Source: an alpha proteobacterium SCGC AAA536-K22 | Lineage (GTDB): Bacteria; Pseudomonadota; Alphaproteobacteria; Puniceispirillales; Marisalimonadaceae | Reading direction: 5' to 3' | Length of the DNA stretch: 64,000 nucleotides | Assembly (NCBI GenBank): GCA_000421325.1 | Contig: ATWQ01000003.1 | Coordinates: forward strand, 1 to 64,000 | In this document: positions 35,507-44,812 of the stretch, piece after piece | Position numbering within the stretch: the first letter of the stretch is position 1 | How the letters are laid out: every line of letters starts with the position of its first letter | The notes under the pieces: model-generated | Told to the model about the DNA's origin: nothing | Database searches by the model: none | What the model saw: the letters and a program-made list of their open reading frames with translations, nothing else | Program-made: the position numbers and the translations under genes

Positions 35507-37384
35507 TTATTTTTCAAAATAGGTATAACCAGATATTGATTCCTTAAAAGTTTTTATCAATTGCTTTCTCTCAGATAAGGATAAGTCTCTACTTCTTACA
35601 GCATCTTCAACTATGCGCTTGAATCTATTTATAATATCTTTCGGTTCATACTCAACATAAGATAACACTTCGGCAATAGTATCACCTTCTTGCTCATGTA
35701 ACAGTTGATAACCGCCATTTTCTTTCAATTTTATCGTAACTACATTTGTATCACCAAACAAATTATGAAGGTCACCTAAAGTTTCTTGATATGCGCCTAT
35801 ATAAAAAACTCCTAAAAAATAATCTTCATCCTCTTTAATACTGTGAAGAGGTAAAGTGTTTGAAACACCATCTTTGAGGACAAATTTATTTATAATCCCG
35901 TCGCTATCACAAGTAATGTCATTTAAAATAACTCTTCTGTCAGCATAATCGTGATGTTTTTGTATCGGTGCAATGGGATGAATTTGATCTATAGCCCAAA
36001 CATCTGGAAGACTTTGAAATAATGAAAAGTTACCATGATAAATGTCAGCCATATTATCAATTGTATCTTGAAGTTCTTGAGTTATTTCAGTTGATGAAGA
36101 AAGAACTGTTTTAATTTTGTTTATAACAAATAAATAGGTTTCCTCGGTCTTAGCCATATTAGGTAAATCTATTTGACCACTTCTGAAAAGAGCTCTTATC
36201 TCGTCTCTGTAATAGTTTAAATCATTCAAACATTCTTGTGCTCTTTCTAAACTTAGATATTCAGGAATTTGGATCATATTTTTTAGTAAAGGATGATCAT
36301 CTTCATTGATTAGTTGAGTTTTTTTACTATCAAAGTTAGTTGTTTCTAAAATGTTAAATATAAGCATTGAGCTAGATGCTATACATGCTCTTCCAGATTC
36401 GGTTATTATTGTTGGGTGATCTATTTTTGATTGGTCAAGTTCATACTTAACTGTCTCAACTATATTTGTACAATATTCATCTAATGAGTAGTTAATAGAG
36501 TTAAAAGTAGACTTTTGTTCACCAGTATAATCCACTCCTAGACCTCCACCAAGATCCAAATAATTTAAGGGAGCGCCCTGTTTAATCATTTCAGAAAAAA
36601 ATCTACATGCTTCTTGAGTTGCTTTTCTAATCTCAATTATATCTGGTATCTGGCTTCCAAGGTGTGAATGTTGTAAAATCAAGCAATCAAGGTAATTATT
36701 ATTTTTTAACTTATTTATCACCTCCATAACTTGCTCAACAGATAATCCAAATGCACTTCGATCACCACTAGATTGTGACCAATTACCACTAACTTTATTA
36801 GTTAATTTAACTCTAATTCCAAGTGATGGACGAACGTTTAATTCTTTTGAAATTTCAATTATAAGATCAAGCTCTCTTGGACTTTCTAAAACTAATATAG
36901 TTTTAAAACCAATCTTTAGTGATAAAATTGCAAGATGAATAAATTCTCTATCTTTAATTCCATTACAAATTATTGTAGAGTTAGTAGATAAGTCATGCGC
37001 TAAAGCTATTAATAATTCTGGTTTGGAACCAACTTCAAGACCAAAATCAAATTCTTTGCCAAATTCTACTATTCTATCAATAACTTGAGCTTGCTGATTT
37101 ACTTTTACAGGAAAAACACCTTTATAGTCACCTTTGTATCCAATTTCTTTGATTGCTTCAAAAAAAGAGTTGTTAATTTGTTTTATCCTAAATGCCAAGT
37201 AATCTGTAACTCTCAATAAAATTGGGCAACTTATTCCTCTTTCATTCAAACTTTTAATAATTTTGATCAAGTCTGTTGGGGCGTTATCTTGTTGAAATGG
37301 GTTCTTTAGTCCAATATTTCCATTTTCAAGTATTTCAAGAATATCATTGCCCCATTTTTTTATTCCATAAATATCTTCATTCAT
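35507..37384 (-). CDS. speA: Biosynthetic arginine decarboxylase
   Basis: A 625-residue SpeA-type, fold-III PLP decarboxylase, of typical length. The PLP lysine is K94 in VFPVKVNQQ; the glycine-rich phosphate site is YLDLGGGLGVDY; a TESGRACIAS motif near residue 325 and DVWAIDQIHPIAP near 465 are family-specific. It makes agmatine from arginine, feeding the speB step. It heads a four-gene operon (speA, dehydrogenase, nspC, speB). The start is 116 bases from the divergent msrA. Confidence 0.95.
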   Translation of the reverse strand: MNEDIYGIKKWGNDILEILENGNIGLKNPFQQDNAPTDLIKIIKSLNERGISCPILLRVTDYLAFRIKQINNSFFEAIKEIGYKGDYKGVFPVKVNQQAQVIDRIVEFGKEFDFGLEVGSKPELLIALAHDLSTNSTIICNGIKDREFIHLAILSLKIGFKTILVLESPRELDLIIEISKELNVRPSLGIRVKLTNKVSGNWSQSSGDRSAFGLSVEQVMEVINKLKNNNYLDCLILQHSHLGSQIPDIIEIRKATQEACRFFSEMIKQGAPLNYLDLGGGLGVDYTGEQKSTFNSINYSLDEYCTNIVETVKYELDQSKIDHPTIITESGRACIASSSMLIFNILETTNFDSKKTQLINEDDHPLLKNMIQIPEYLSLERAQECLNDLNYYRDEIRALFRSGQIDLPNMAKTEETYLFVINKIKTVLSSSTEITQELQDTIDNMADIYHGNFSLFQSLPDVWAIDQIHPIAPIQKHHDYADRRVILNDITCDSDGIINKFVLKDGVSNTLPLHSIKEDEDYFLGVFYIGAYQETLGDLHNLFGDTNVVTIKLKENGGYQLLHEQEGDTIAEVLSYVEYEPKDIINRFKRIVEDAVRSRDLSLSERKQLIKTFKESISGYTYFEK

Positions 37385-37500
37385 ACTACAATAGCCTAAG
37401 TTATTTTAATGGTTTGATTATATTGCCATCTAGATTTGGTCAAGTTATGGTTTAAGTTAAATACGATATTTACAATATAAAATAAAAAAAAGAGGACTGT

Positions 37501-38130
37501 ATGTTTTTTTCTAAATATAAAAATTACATAGTTGATAAAAGCAACGCGCTTGTGGGGAGAGATGATCCACTTATTGACAAATTATCTAATGAGATAAATG
37601 GACGTGATCTAATGCATGTTCCGAAAGGGTTTTGTCAAATTGTTTTTGGCATGGGTTGTTTTTGGGGTGCTGAAAGGATTTTTTGGAATCTTCAAGGGGT
37701 TTATCACACATCAGTAGGTTATGCCGGTGGTCATACTAAGAACCCAACTTACGAAGAGGTGTGCAGTGGTTTAACTGGTCATACTGAAGTTGTAAAAGTA
37801 GTATATGATCCAAATAAAACAAGCCTAAAAAAAGTTTTAATTTCTTTTTGGGAAGGACATGACCCAACTCAAGGAATGAGACAAGGTAATGATATTGGTA
37901 CTCAGTATAGATCTGCAATTTTTATTACAAATAAAGAGGATTTAATTGAAGTCAAAAATACCATGAAAGAATTTCAAGGTTTACTAACTAGGGAAGGTTT
38001 AAAAAATATTACTACTGAAATAAAGAGCAATGTAGAATATTATTTTGCTGAAATTTATCACCAACAATACTTATATAAGAATCCAAATGGATATTGTGGA
38101 TTAGGTGGCTGTGGAATTAAATTTAATTAA
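37501..38130 (+). CDS. msrA: Peptide-methionine (S)-S-oxide reductase
   Basis: A 209-residue MsrA. The catalytic Cys is C53 in FGMGCFWGAER, with the downstream YAGGHTKNPTYEEVCSGLTGHTE typical of the family. Resolving cysteines C199 and C204 are in the C-terminal YCGLGGCG, fitting the three-Cys thioredoxin-recycled type. It repairs methionine-S-sulfoxide in oxidised proteins. A 40-residue N-terminal extension without a clear signal peptide precedes the core, so a cytoplasmic location is assumed. GAGGA about six bases before the ATG supports the start. Confidence 0.95.
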   Translation: MFFSKYKNYIVDKSNALVGRDDPLIDKLSNEINGRDLMHVPKGFCQIVFGMGCFWGAERIFWNLQGVYHTSVGYAGGHTKNPTYEEVCSGLTGHTEVVKVVYDPNKTSLKKVLISFWEGHDPTQGMRQGNDIGTQYRSAIFITNKEDLIEVKNTMKEFQGLLTREGLKNITTEIKSNVEYYFAEIYHQQYLYKNPNGYCGLGGCGIKFN

Positions 38131-38212
38131 ACTAATTGTTTTCTATAATACGTCTTGACCAAATTTGTTTCGTAATATATCAAGATTAAATTATTTATAG
38201 ATGGTGCACATT

Positions 38213-38338
38213 ATGAAAGTTGTAAGTTCTTTAAAAACATTAAAAGTTAGAGACAGAAACTGTCAGATTGTAAAAAGAAGAGGTCGTTTGTACGTTATAA
38301 ATAAAAAAAACCCTAGGTTTAAAGCTCGTCAAGGCTGA
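38213..38338 (+). CDS. rpmJ: Ribosomal protein bL36, zinc-free (C-minus) form
   Basis: A 41-codon gene encoding [20 protein letters not shown] at the start and [20 protein letters not shown] at the end, a clear L36. Only one of the four zinc-ligand positions is Cys, so it is the C-minus type (like E. coli YkgO) that works without zinc. An in-frame ATG at 38201 would add four residues; the conserved MKV start is preferred. It stands alone between msrA and the tartrate-dehydratase-like gene, as is common in Alphaproteobacteria. Confidence 0.93.
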   Translation: MKVVSSLKTLKVRDRNCQIVKRRGRLYVINKKNPRFKARQG

Positions 38339-38429
38339 CCAATTTATTGTTTCTAATATAACTTTAATAAATTTTTATTAAACTTTTAAAACTCTTCTTC
38401 TATTGAATTCTTAAATCAAGGATTAAATC

Positions 38430-39596
38430 ATGAAGATTACTAAAATTATAGAAGAAACTAAATCAATTAGTTCTAACATTAAGAATGCGTATATTGATTT
38501 TTCTAAAATGACAATAAGTCTAGTTGCTGTTTGTTCTGATATAAAAAGGAATGGTAAACCTTTAATTGGATATGGCTTTAACTCGAATGGAAGATATGGC
38601 CAAGGACATCTTATTAGAGAGAGATTTGTTCCACGCCTATTAGAAGCTAATCCAATAGAAATATTAAATGAGGAAGAAACTAACTTTGATCCTATAAAAA
38701 TGTGGGATATTATGATGAAAAATGAAAAACCAGGTGGTCACGGCGAGCGTTCTGTTGCTGTTGGAACAATAGATATGGCAATTTGGGACCTTGTTTCTAA
38801 AATTGAAAGAAAACCATTATTTCAGATGCTGGCTGAAAAGTATGGAAATGGAAAAGCTAATAGAAAAGTATTTGTTTATGCGGCTGGGGGATACTACTGG
38901 CCTGATCAAGGTATACAAGGATTAACTGATGAGATAAAAAAATATCTAGATCTTGGTTACTCAGTTGTTAAAAAGAAAATTGGTGGTGCATCCTTGTCTG
39001 AGGATTGTGCAAGAATAGAAGCAGTTTTAAAAATTTTGGGCCCTAATGACAAACTTGCGGTTGATGCTAATGGTAGGTTTGATCTACAAACAGCTATTAA
39101 GTATGGCAACGCACTTTCACACTATGACTTGTTTTGGTATGAGGAACCTGGAGATCCGTTAGATTTTGAGCTTCATAAAGAGCTTGGGAATACTTATTCA
39201 GGTTCTTTAGCTACTGGTGAGAATTTATTTTCTGTGCATGATGCTAAAAACCTAATCCGATATGCTGGAATGAGAAAAGAAAAAGACTGGTTACAATTTG
39301 ACTGTGCTTTAAGTTATGGATTAGTCGAATACTTAAAAACAATTAAAATGCTCAAAGAATATAACTGGGATATTTCAAGATGTATTCCTCACGGTGGCCA
39401 TCAAATGTCCCTAGCAATAGCAGCTGGTTTGGGTTTGGGAGGTAATGAAAGTTATCCTGATCTTTTTCAACCTTATGGTGGTTTCCCTGATGGATTAAAA
39501 GTTGAAAAAGGTTTTGTTACTTTACCAGAAATTGAGGGGATTGGCTTTGAAGGTAAGTCTGATCTGTTCTCAATAATGAAAAAAATGACTACATAA
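38430..39596 (+). CDS. Enolase-superfamily enzyme, D(-)-tartrate dehydratase-like
   Basis: A 388-residue mandelate-racemase-type barrel. N-terminal motifs NAYIDFSKMT and GYGFNSNGRYGQGHLIRERF, and NEKPGGHGERSVAVGTIDMAIWD, strongly resemble the characterised D-tartrate dehydratase of Bradyrhizobium. The catalytic lysines are in VVKKKIGG, the Mg2+ ligands D (VDANGRFD), E (YEEPGDP) and E (TGENLF), and the catalytic His is in IPHGGHQM. The reaction would turn D-tartrate into oxaloacetate. No transporter or regulator is linked, so the physiological substrate is uncertain. The start ATG has AAGGA about eight bases upstream. Confidence 0.8.
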   Translation: MKITKIIEETKSISSNIKNAYIDFSKMTISLVAVCSDIKRNGKPLIGYGFNSNGRYGQGHLIRERFVPRLLEANPIEILNEEETNFDPIKMWDIMMKNEKPGGHGERSVAVGTIDMAIWDLVSKIERKPLFQMLAEKYGNGKANRKVFVYAAGGYYWPDQGIQGLTDEIKKYLDLGYSVVKKKIGGASLSEDCARIEAVLKILGPNDKLAVDANGRFDLQTAIKYGNALSHYDLFWYEEPGDPLDFELHKELGNTYSGSLATGENLFSVHDAKNLIRYAGMRKEKDWLQFDCALSYGLVEYLKTIKMLKEYNWDISRCIPHGGHQMSLAIAAGLGLGGNESYPDLFQPYGGFPDGLKVEKGFVTLPEIEGIGFEGKSDLFSIMKKMTT

Positions 39597-39606
39597 ATAC
39601 TATATA

Positions 39607-41217
39607 TTAAATTTTAAAAAAATCATTTCCTTTATTATCCATAACCACAAAAGCAGGGAAATTTTCAACTTCAATCTTCCACACAGCTTCCATGCCTAAT
39701 TCAGGATATTCTAATACTTCTATTTTCTTAATGCAATCAAGGGCAACTTTGGCTGCAGTTCCCCCAATTGTACCTAGATAGAACCCCCCATATTTATGAC
39801 AAGCATCTCTTACTTGTCCAGATCTATTACCTTTCGCCAGCATAACCATTGAGCCACCATTTTTTTGAAACTCATCAACATATCCATCCATTCGCCCAGC
39901 AGTAGTCGGCCCAAAAGAACCAGAGGCCATTCCCTTGGGCGTTTTAGCTGGACCTGCATAATATACAGGATGATCTCTAATATAATCTGGTAAAGATCCA
40001 TCATTTTTAAGTCTTTCAAGTAGTTTTGCATGAGCTATGTCTCTTGCAACTATAAGTGGGCCAGTAAGACTTACTCTTTTTTTAACTTCGCACTCATTTA
40101 GCTGTTTCAAAATATTTTTCATGGGCTGATTTAAATCAATATTTGTAACTTCTTCAGAAACATCGTTAATATCAACATCAGGCATAAACTTACCTGGATC
40201 AGTCTCTAGTTTTTCTAGGAAAATTCCATGCTTGTTAATTTTACCTAATATTTGTCTATCAGCTGAACAAGAAACTCCAACACCTATCGGAAGAGAGGCC
40301 CCATGTCTTGGAAGCCTTATAACCCTTACATCATGACAAAAATATTTACCCCCAAATTGTGCTCCTATACCCATTTCACGCGTTAAATCTAATATTATTT
40401 TTTCCCACTCAAGGTCTCTATATGCATGACCAGTTTCATAATCACCTTGATTTGGCAAATTATCTAAGTAGCGTATAGAACCAAGCTTAACAGTTTTTAA
40501 ATTTAGCTCAGCTGAAGTTCCGCCAATAACAATAGACAAATGATAAGGTGGGCAAGCGGCGGTGCCTAGAGAAATAATTTTTTCGTAGAGGAATTTTTTT
40601 AAATTTTGATAATTTAATGTTGCAGGTGTCACTTGAAATAAAAAGCTTTTATTTGCAGATCCACCGCCTTTTTGAATAAATGCAAATTTATATTCTTGGC
40701 CTTCTGATGCAAATAAACTAATTTCAGCAGGCAAGTTATTAGCCGTATTTTTTTCTTCAAACATTGAAAAAGGTGCCAATTGAGAAAAGCGTAAATTATT
40801 TTCTTGATAAGTATTGAAAACTCCTAATGATAAATATTTACCATCGTCAGTATTAGTAAAAACTTTTTCACCCTTATATCCTAATATAATAGCCGTACCA
40901 GTATCCTGGCACATTGGAAGAATGCCTGAAGAGGATATATTTGCATTTTTTAACATTGTTAAAGCCACAAAGTGATCATTATGAGAGGCATCCTTATCTT
41001 CAAGTATATCCCTAAGTTGTTGTAAATGAGATTTTCTCAATAAATGAGATACATCTTTGAAAGCTCTTTGAGATAGTAAAGTTAAAGCTTCAGGATCTAT
41101 TGTTAAAACTTCTACATTGTTTATTAAAGAAGTTTTAACATAAGAATCTGATATCTTAATATATTCAGTTTTGTCTTTTGAAAGTGGAAACATTGGTGAA
41201 TAATTAAATTCGCTCAA
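39607..41217 (-). CDS. fumA: Fumarate hydratase, class I (iron-sulphur)
   Basis: A 536-residue class I fumarase, which carries the N-terminal [4Fe-4S] and C-terminal beta halves in one chain. Likely cluster cysteines are in LPMCQDTG, the segment [11 protein letters not shown] and one more in the N-terminal part (AACPPYH). The C-terminal half has [13 protein letters not shown] and [13 protein letters not shown]. It interconverts fumarate and malate in the TCA cycle and is oxygen-sensitive. It converges with the tartrate-dehydratase-like gene, 10 bases apart, and is 28 bases after sspB on the same strand. Confidence 0.93.
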   Translation of the reverse strand: MSEFNYSPMFPLSKDKTEYIKISDSYVKTSLINNVEVLTIDPEALTLLSQRAFKDVSHLLRKSHLQQLRDILEDKDASHNDHFVALTMLKNANISSSGILPMCQDTGTAIILGYKGEKVFTNTDDGKYLSLGVFNTYQENNLRFSQLAPFSMFEEKNTANNLPAEISLFASEGQEYKFAFIQKGGGSANKSFLFQVTPATLNYQNLKKFLYEKIISLGTAACPPYHLSIVIGGTSAELNLKTVKLGSIRYLDNLPNQGDYETGHAYRDLEWEKIILDLTREMGIGAQFGGKYFCHDVRVIRLPRHGASLPIGVGVSCSADRQILGKINKHGIFLEKLETDPGKFMPDVDINDVSEEVTNIDLNQPMKNILKQLNECEVKKRVSLTGPLIVARDIAHAKLLERLKNDGSLPDYIRDHPVYYAGPAKTPKGMASGSFGPTTAGRMDGYVDEFQKNGGSMVMLAKGNRSGQVRDACHKYGGFYLGTIGGTAAKVALDCIKKIEVLEYPELGMEAVWKIEVENFPAFVVMDNKGNDFFKI

Positions 41218-41245
41218 AAAGCTCTCCTATTTAAGATAACATTTT

Positions 41246-41764
41246 TTACTTTTTATCTCTGAATTCATCGAGAGAAACAATTTCTCCAGATACAGTTTTG
41301 TTTTTTTGTTTTGATTGGTTTTCTTTGTTTACTAAAACAAACTTCTCATCGTTCTTTTCTTCTTTTGGAATTATTTTTTTATCCTCAACCTTAAATTGCA
41401 ATCCAAATCCTACAGATGGATCAGTAAAAGATGTTATTGCTTTGAAGGGTACATAGATATTTTTCTTTTGACCGTTAAAAGATAAAGTTACCTCAAAATG
41501 TTCGTCTGTTGCTTTTAGATCCCAAAACTGATGCTGAATAATTATTTTAATTTCAGAACTGTCAGTACTTTTTAATTCATCGGGAGCAATAACATCATCG
41601 TGATTTCCATTAAATGAAATAAAAAAATGACTGTTTCCAACAAGACCTGTTTCAGCAGTGATTTTTAGTACTTTTTTAACGACATTCTTTAGGCTTTCTT
41701 CTACTAAATTATCATAATCAAAACCTTTAATATTCAGAGTACCATCGTCATTATTATTCACCAA
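41246..41764 (-). CDS. sspB: SspB family ClpXP adaptor (alphaproteobacterial type)
   Basis: A 172-residue SspB-alpha-like protein. The substrate-binding Sm-like domain (about residues 15-120) shows HFFISFNGNHDDV, IIIQHQFWDLKATDEHFEVTLSFNG and IYVPFKAITSFTDPSVGFGLQF. A flexible charged linker and a short C-terminal tail (IVSLDEFRDKK) follow, positioned like the ClpX-docking tail of SspB. SspB tethers ssrA-tagged proteins to ClpXP. The tmRNA gene that makes this tag lies just upstream on the same strand, a striking functional pairing. Confidence 0.9.
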   Translation of the reverse strand: MVNNNDDGTLNIKGFDYDNLVEESLKNVVKKVLKITAETGLVGNSHFFISFNGNHDDVIAPDELKSTDSSEIKIIIQHQFWDLKATDEHFEVTLSFNGQKKNIYVPFKAITSFTDPSVGFGLQFKVEDKKIIPKEEKNDEKFVLVNKENQSKQKNKTVSGEIVSLDEFRDKK

Positions 41765-41846
41765 AATATATCCTTAAAATTTTCTTTATACTGTACATTT
41801 TTATAAGTTAATTTTTCAAGAGAAACTTATACATTACTTTTATAAA

Positions 41847-41872
41847 ATGGCGAGAAGTAAACTTCTCGCCAT
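41847..41872 (-). terminator. Rho-independent terminator candidate of the tmRNA gene
   Basis: A perfect 11-base-pair stem (ATGGCGAGAAG with CTTCTCGCCAT) and four-base loop, followed on the minus strand by TTTAT. It lies directly after the tmRNA coding piece and about 80 bases before sspB. It could alternatively be the last hairpin of the tmRNA precursor. Confidence 0.65.
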
Positions 41873-42141
41873 CTAAGTTTTTCTGTTGCCAGGTAAACTA
41901 AAACCCCGCCAATTCTAGCTATAGAATTGGACTAAGTTTCGGTTGCTTTGGCTGCTTACGCTGCTGCAGCTACCGGAGCATAGTTGTCATTTGCAACTAT
42001 TAAAATAGTCCGATAACGGTGGTACAATACCGAGTGAAAGTTTGATTTTTACTACATGCGTCGATCCTATTTCGCCCCCATGTAAAATGGTGGAGGCGCC
42101 GGGTACCGCCCCCGGGTCCGCTAAGCTTATTCTAAAAAATG
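41873..42141 (-). ncRNA. ssrA: Transfer-messenger RNA, circularly permuted two-piece form
   Basis: Read on the minus strand, the acceptor piece comes first (about 42141-42088) and ends CGCCTCCACCA; an eight-base spacer (42087-42080) follows; then the coding piece begins at 42079 with GGGGGCGAAATAGGATCGACG. The two ends pair as a seven-base-pair acceptor stem with a G3-U70 pair, the alanine identity element. The tag frame (41994-41956) encodes ANDNYAPVAAAA then TAA. A nine-base-pair hairpin at 41909-41930 belongs to the pseudoknot region. tmRNA rescues stalled ribosomes and tags the product for ClpXP. Outer borders are estimates; a TATAGT at 42153-42148 is a possible -10 element. Confidence 0.93.
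41956..41994 (-). other. tmRNA proteolysis tag reading frame
   Basis: Twelve codons plus TAA encode ANDNYAPVAAAA, close to the alphaproteobacterial consensus ANDNFAPVAVAA. The final Ala residues are the ClpX signal, and the N-terminal AND part is the usual SspB-contact region. The resume codon is GCA. Confidence 0.93.
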
Positions 42142-42247
42142 TTTATCACTATAGTCATTTAAATGACATTTTTAGTATACATTATTTATTTTTTTTATTA
42201 AAGACCACATTGTAGAAGTTTTAATTATTATAGGTTAAGATATTTGA

Positions 42248-43042
42248 ATGAAGCAATATTTAGATTTATTAGATTACGTATTAGAACATGGAAATGCTAA
42301 GGAAGATAGAACTGGAACAGGCACAAAATCTGTTTTTGGTTGGCAAATGCGTTTTGATTTAAATAAAGGTTTTCCTTTGTTGACTACTAAGAAACTACAT
42401 TTAAGGTCAATTATTCACGAACTTCTATGGTTTATAAGGGGTGATACAAATATATCTTATTTAAAAGAAAACAATGTGTCGATTTGGGATGAATGGGCTG
42501 ACGAAAATGGAGATCTCGGACCCGTATACGGTAAACAATGGAGAAGTTGGAAAACCCCGGATGGGAGGAAGATTGATCAATTAAATGAAGTAATTAGTGA
42601 AATCAAGAATAACCCAACTTCAAGAAGAATGATTGTATCAGCTTGGAATCCTTCAGATGTCGGTTCTATGGCATTGCCGCCTTGTCATTGTCTTTTTCAA
42701 TTTTATGTGGCTAATAATAAATTATCTTGTCAATTATATCAGAGGAGTGCAGATATTTTTCTTGGGGTACCTTTTAATATAGCTTCTTACTCTCTTTTAA
42801 CTCATATGATAGCAAATGTATGTAACTTATCAGTTGGTGATTTTGTTCATACATTAGGTGATGCCCATTTATATAAGAATCATTTTGAACAAGCTAAAAA
42901 ACAATTATCAAGATCTGTAAAAGATAGACCAAAATTAAAAATTTTAAAAAAACATATTAATATCAATGACTTTATTTTTGAAGATTTTGAAATTATTAAT
43001 TATGATCCTCATCCTCATATTCCTGCTCTGGTAGCTGTTTAA
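42248..43042 (+). CDS. thyA: Thymidylate synthase
   Basis: A 264-residue ThyA of standard length. The catalytic Cys is C146 in [10 protein letters not shown], the dUMP phosphate-binding Arg pair is in [11 protein letters not shown], and the folate/dUMP motif [17 protein letters not shown] is intact. It methylates dUMP with methylene-THF to form dTMP and dihydrofolate. folA begins immediately after the stop, the classic pairing because DHFR recycles the dihydrofolate made here. Confidence 0.97.
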   Translation: MKQYLDLLDYVLEHGNAKEDRTGTGTKSVFGWQMRFDLNKGFPLLTTKKLHLRSIIHELLWFIRGDTNISYLKENNVSIWDEWADENGDLGPVYGKQWRSWKTPDGRKIDQLNEVISEIKNNPTSRRMIVSAWNPSDVGSMALPPCHCLFQFYVANNKLSCQLYQRSADIFLGVPFNIASYSLLTHMIANVCNLSVGDFVHTLGDAHLYKNHFEQAKKQLSRSVKDRPKLKILKKHININDFIFEDFEIINYDPHPHIPALVAV

Positions 43043-43591
43043 ATGGCAAAAAAAAAAGATTTAAAAAATCCTATTGTGTGCATTGTGGCTATGAATCAAA
43101 ATAGAGTTATTGGAGATGGTAATGATTTACTTTGGCATCTACCTGGTGATTTAAAAAGATTAAAAATGATTACGATGGGCTCTCCTTTAATCATGGGGAG
43201 AAAAACTTGGGATTCAATTGGTAGACCTTTACCTGGAAGAGCTAGTATAGTCATAACTAATTCTCTTACCTGGAGAGCAGAAGGAGCTATTGTAGCAAAT
43301 TCTTTTGAGGGTGCTGTTATTAAAGCTGATGAATGGATCGAAATAAATAAAAAAAATGGAAATGTAACTATACAAAATAAAATTTTTTTATTTGGTGGCG
43401 CGCAAATATATGAGATGGGATTAAAGTACTGTGACACCATTGAAATGACTAAAGTAAAATTTAATGCGGCATCTGGATCTAAGTTTCCAGAATTGGAAGA
43501 AAAGAGCTGGAAAAAAACAAAGCTTAATTCTTTTGAACCAACCGCTAATTCACCTGAATTTAGTTATTGGAATTACAGAAGAATTATTTAA
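43043..43591 (+). CDS. folA: Dihydrofolate reductase
   Basis: A 182-residue DHFR. The N-terminal IVAMNQNRVIGDGNDLLWHLPGDLKRLK includes the Met20-loop equivalent and the catalytic Asp (in the LPGDL helix). MGRKTWDSIGRPLPGR binds NADPH, and IFLFGGAQIYEMG is the conserved Gly-Gly cofactor segment. It starts directly after the thyA stop, so translation is probably coupled. It ends seven bases before the convergent mrp gene. Confidence 0.96.
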   Translation: MAKKKDLKNPIVCIVAMNQNRVIGDGNDLLWHLPGDLKRLKMITMGSPLIMGRKTWDSIGRPLPGRASIVITNSLTWRAEGAIVANSFEGAVIKADEWIEINKKNGNVTIQNKIFLFGGAQIYEMGLKYCDTIEMTKVKFNAASGSKFPELEEKSWKKTKLNSFEPTANSPEFSYWNYRRII

Positions 43592-43597
43592 CCATAG

Positions 43598-44668
43598 TCA
43601 TTGAATTATCCTAGGACTACGTTTATTGTTCATTTCTATAGTTTTTATTATTTGGGATCCTATCTCTATATATTTTTGTGAAATAATACTATTTGGTTCT
43701 TTTTGCACAATTGGGTTCCCATCATCAGATGATATTCTTAAGCTTATATCGAGAGGAATTTCATTTAAAAAAGGCACGCCTAATTTTTGAGCTTCAGCTT
43801 TCGCTCCACCATTTCCAAAAATTTCGTGTTTAGTGTCGCATTTAGTACATTGGAAATAGCTCATGTTTTCAATTATACCTAAAATTGGAACATTCACTTT
43901 TTTGAACATGTTTAGTCCTTTTCGGGCATCTATTAATGACAAATCCTGGGGAGTGGAAACAATTATTGCACCAGCTAACTTTACTCTTTGAGAAAGGGTT
44001 AATTGTGCATCACCAGTTCCTGGAGGCATATCTATTATTAAAATATCAAGGTTTTGCCAATCTACATCTCTTAGTAATTGTTCAACAGCGCTCATTACCA
44101 TAGGTCCTCGCCAAATCGTTGCAGCGTCTTCAGGTACTAAGTAGCCAATGGACATGGCTTGTAAACCAAATGCATTATGTGGAACTATTTTCCCATCGTT
44201 ACTTTTTGGTTTGTTGGATATACCTGTTAATTTTGGAAGACTTGGTCCATAAATGTCAGCATCTAAAATTCCAACTTTATAATTTAATTTTAAAAGTGAT
44301 AAAGCAATATTTATTGCAGTAGTTGATTTTCCAACACCACCTTTGCCACTTGCGACCGCAATAATATATTTTGCAGGCCTTAGAGGAGCATTTTGTGAGT
44401 TTTTATTCTCCTTTTTTGTATTATGCGCTGTTAATATAATTTCTACTTGATCAACTTGTTTGATTGACAATAATTTTTCTTGGATAAATTTCTTAATTTG
44501 CTGAGATTCATTTAATTGTTGGGGCAAAAGTTCAAGTGTGAAATGCACTGTATTATTTTCAAATTTTAATCCATTAATGAAATTGCTATCAAATATATTA
44601 TTTGACTGATCTTGAAGAACAATAGATTTAAGGATTATTTTAACTTCATCTAAAATTTTATCATCCAT
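43598..44668 (-). CDS. apbC: Iron-sulphur cluster carrier ATPase Mrp/ApbC
   Basis: A 356-residue Mrp/NBP35-like P-loop protein. An N-terminal DUF59/MIP18-like domain (about residues 1-85) is followed by a deviant Walker A SGKGGVGKST (107-116), DADIYGPSLP and IDMPPGTGD. The cluster-binding CxxC is C274 and C277 (FQCTKC). Such proteins carry [4Fe-4S] clusters to apo-enzymes. Possible clients nearby include class I fumarase, but that is only context. It is divergent from hflK, 144 bases apart. Confidence 0.93.
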   Translation of the reverse strand: MDDKILDEVKIILKSIVLQDQSNNIFDSNFINGLKFENNTVHFTLELLPQQLNESQQIKKFIQEKLLSIKQVDQVEIILTAHNTKKENKNSQNAPLRPAKYIIAVASGKGGVGKSTTAINIALSLLKLNYKVGILDADIYGPSLPKLTGISNKPKSNDGKIVPHNAFGLQAMSIGYLVPEDAATIWRGPMVMSAVEQLLRDVDWQNLDILIIDMPPGTGDAQLTLSQRVKLAGAIIVSTPQDLSLIDARKGLNMFKKVNVPILGIIENMSYFQCTKCDTKHEIFGNGGAKAEAQKLGVPFLNEIPLDISLRISSDDGNPIVQKEPNSIISQKYIEIGSQIIKTIEMNNKRSPRIIQ

Positions 44669-44812
44669 TTGATTTTTTTCCAGAAATAATTTTTTATAAA
44701 GGTTGTAATTTTATACTATAGTGCAAATATCTATCTTACAATCACAATGGTATAAATGTATTAATTGTTAATTGTTTAGTTATTACTGTTAAACTTTCTG
44801 GAGTCTTAAAAA

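Noticed and set aside
38201-38212. Upstream in-frame ATG that would extend L36 by four residues.
   Set aside because: Known L36 proteins begin MKV, which fits the ATG at 38213.
38430-41217. Tartrate dehydratase-like and fumarase genes as a tartrate-to-malate pathway.
   Set aside because: The genes are convergent, not co-transcribed, and the fumarase is a normal TCA enzyme beside sspB.
41909-41930. Perfect nine-base-pair palindrome that looks like a terminator or operator.
   Set aside because: It lies inside the tmRNA coding piece, after the tag stop codon, where a structural hairpin is expected, and it has no T run.
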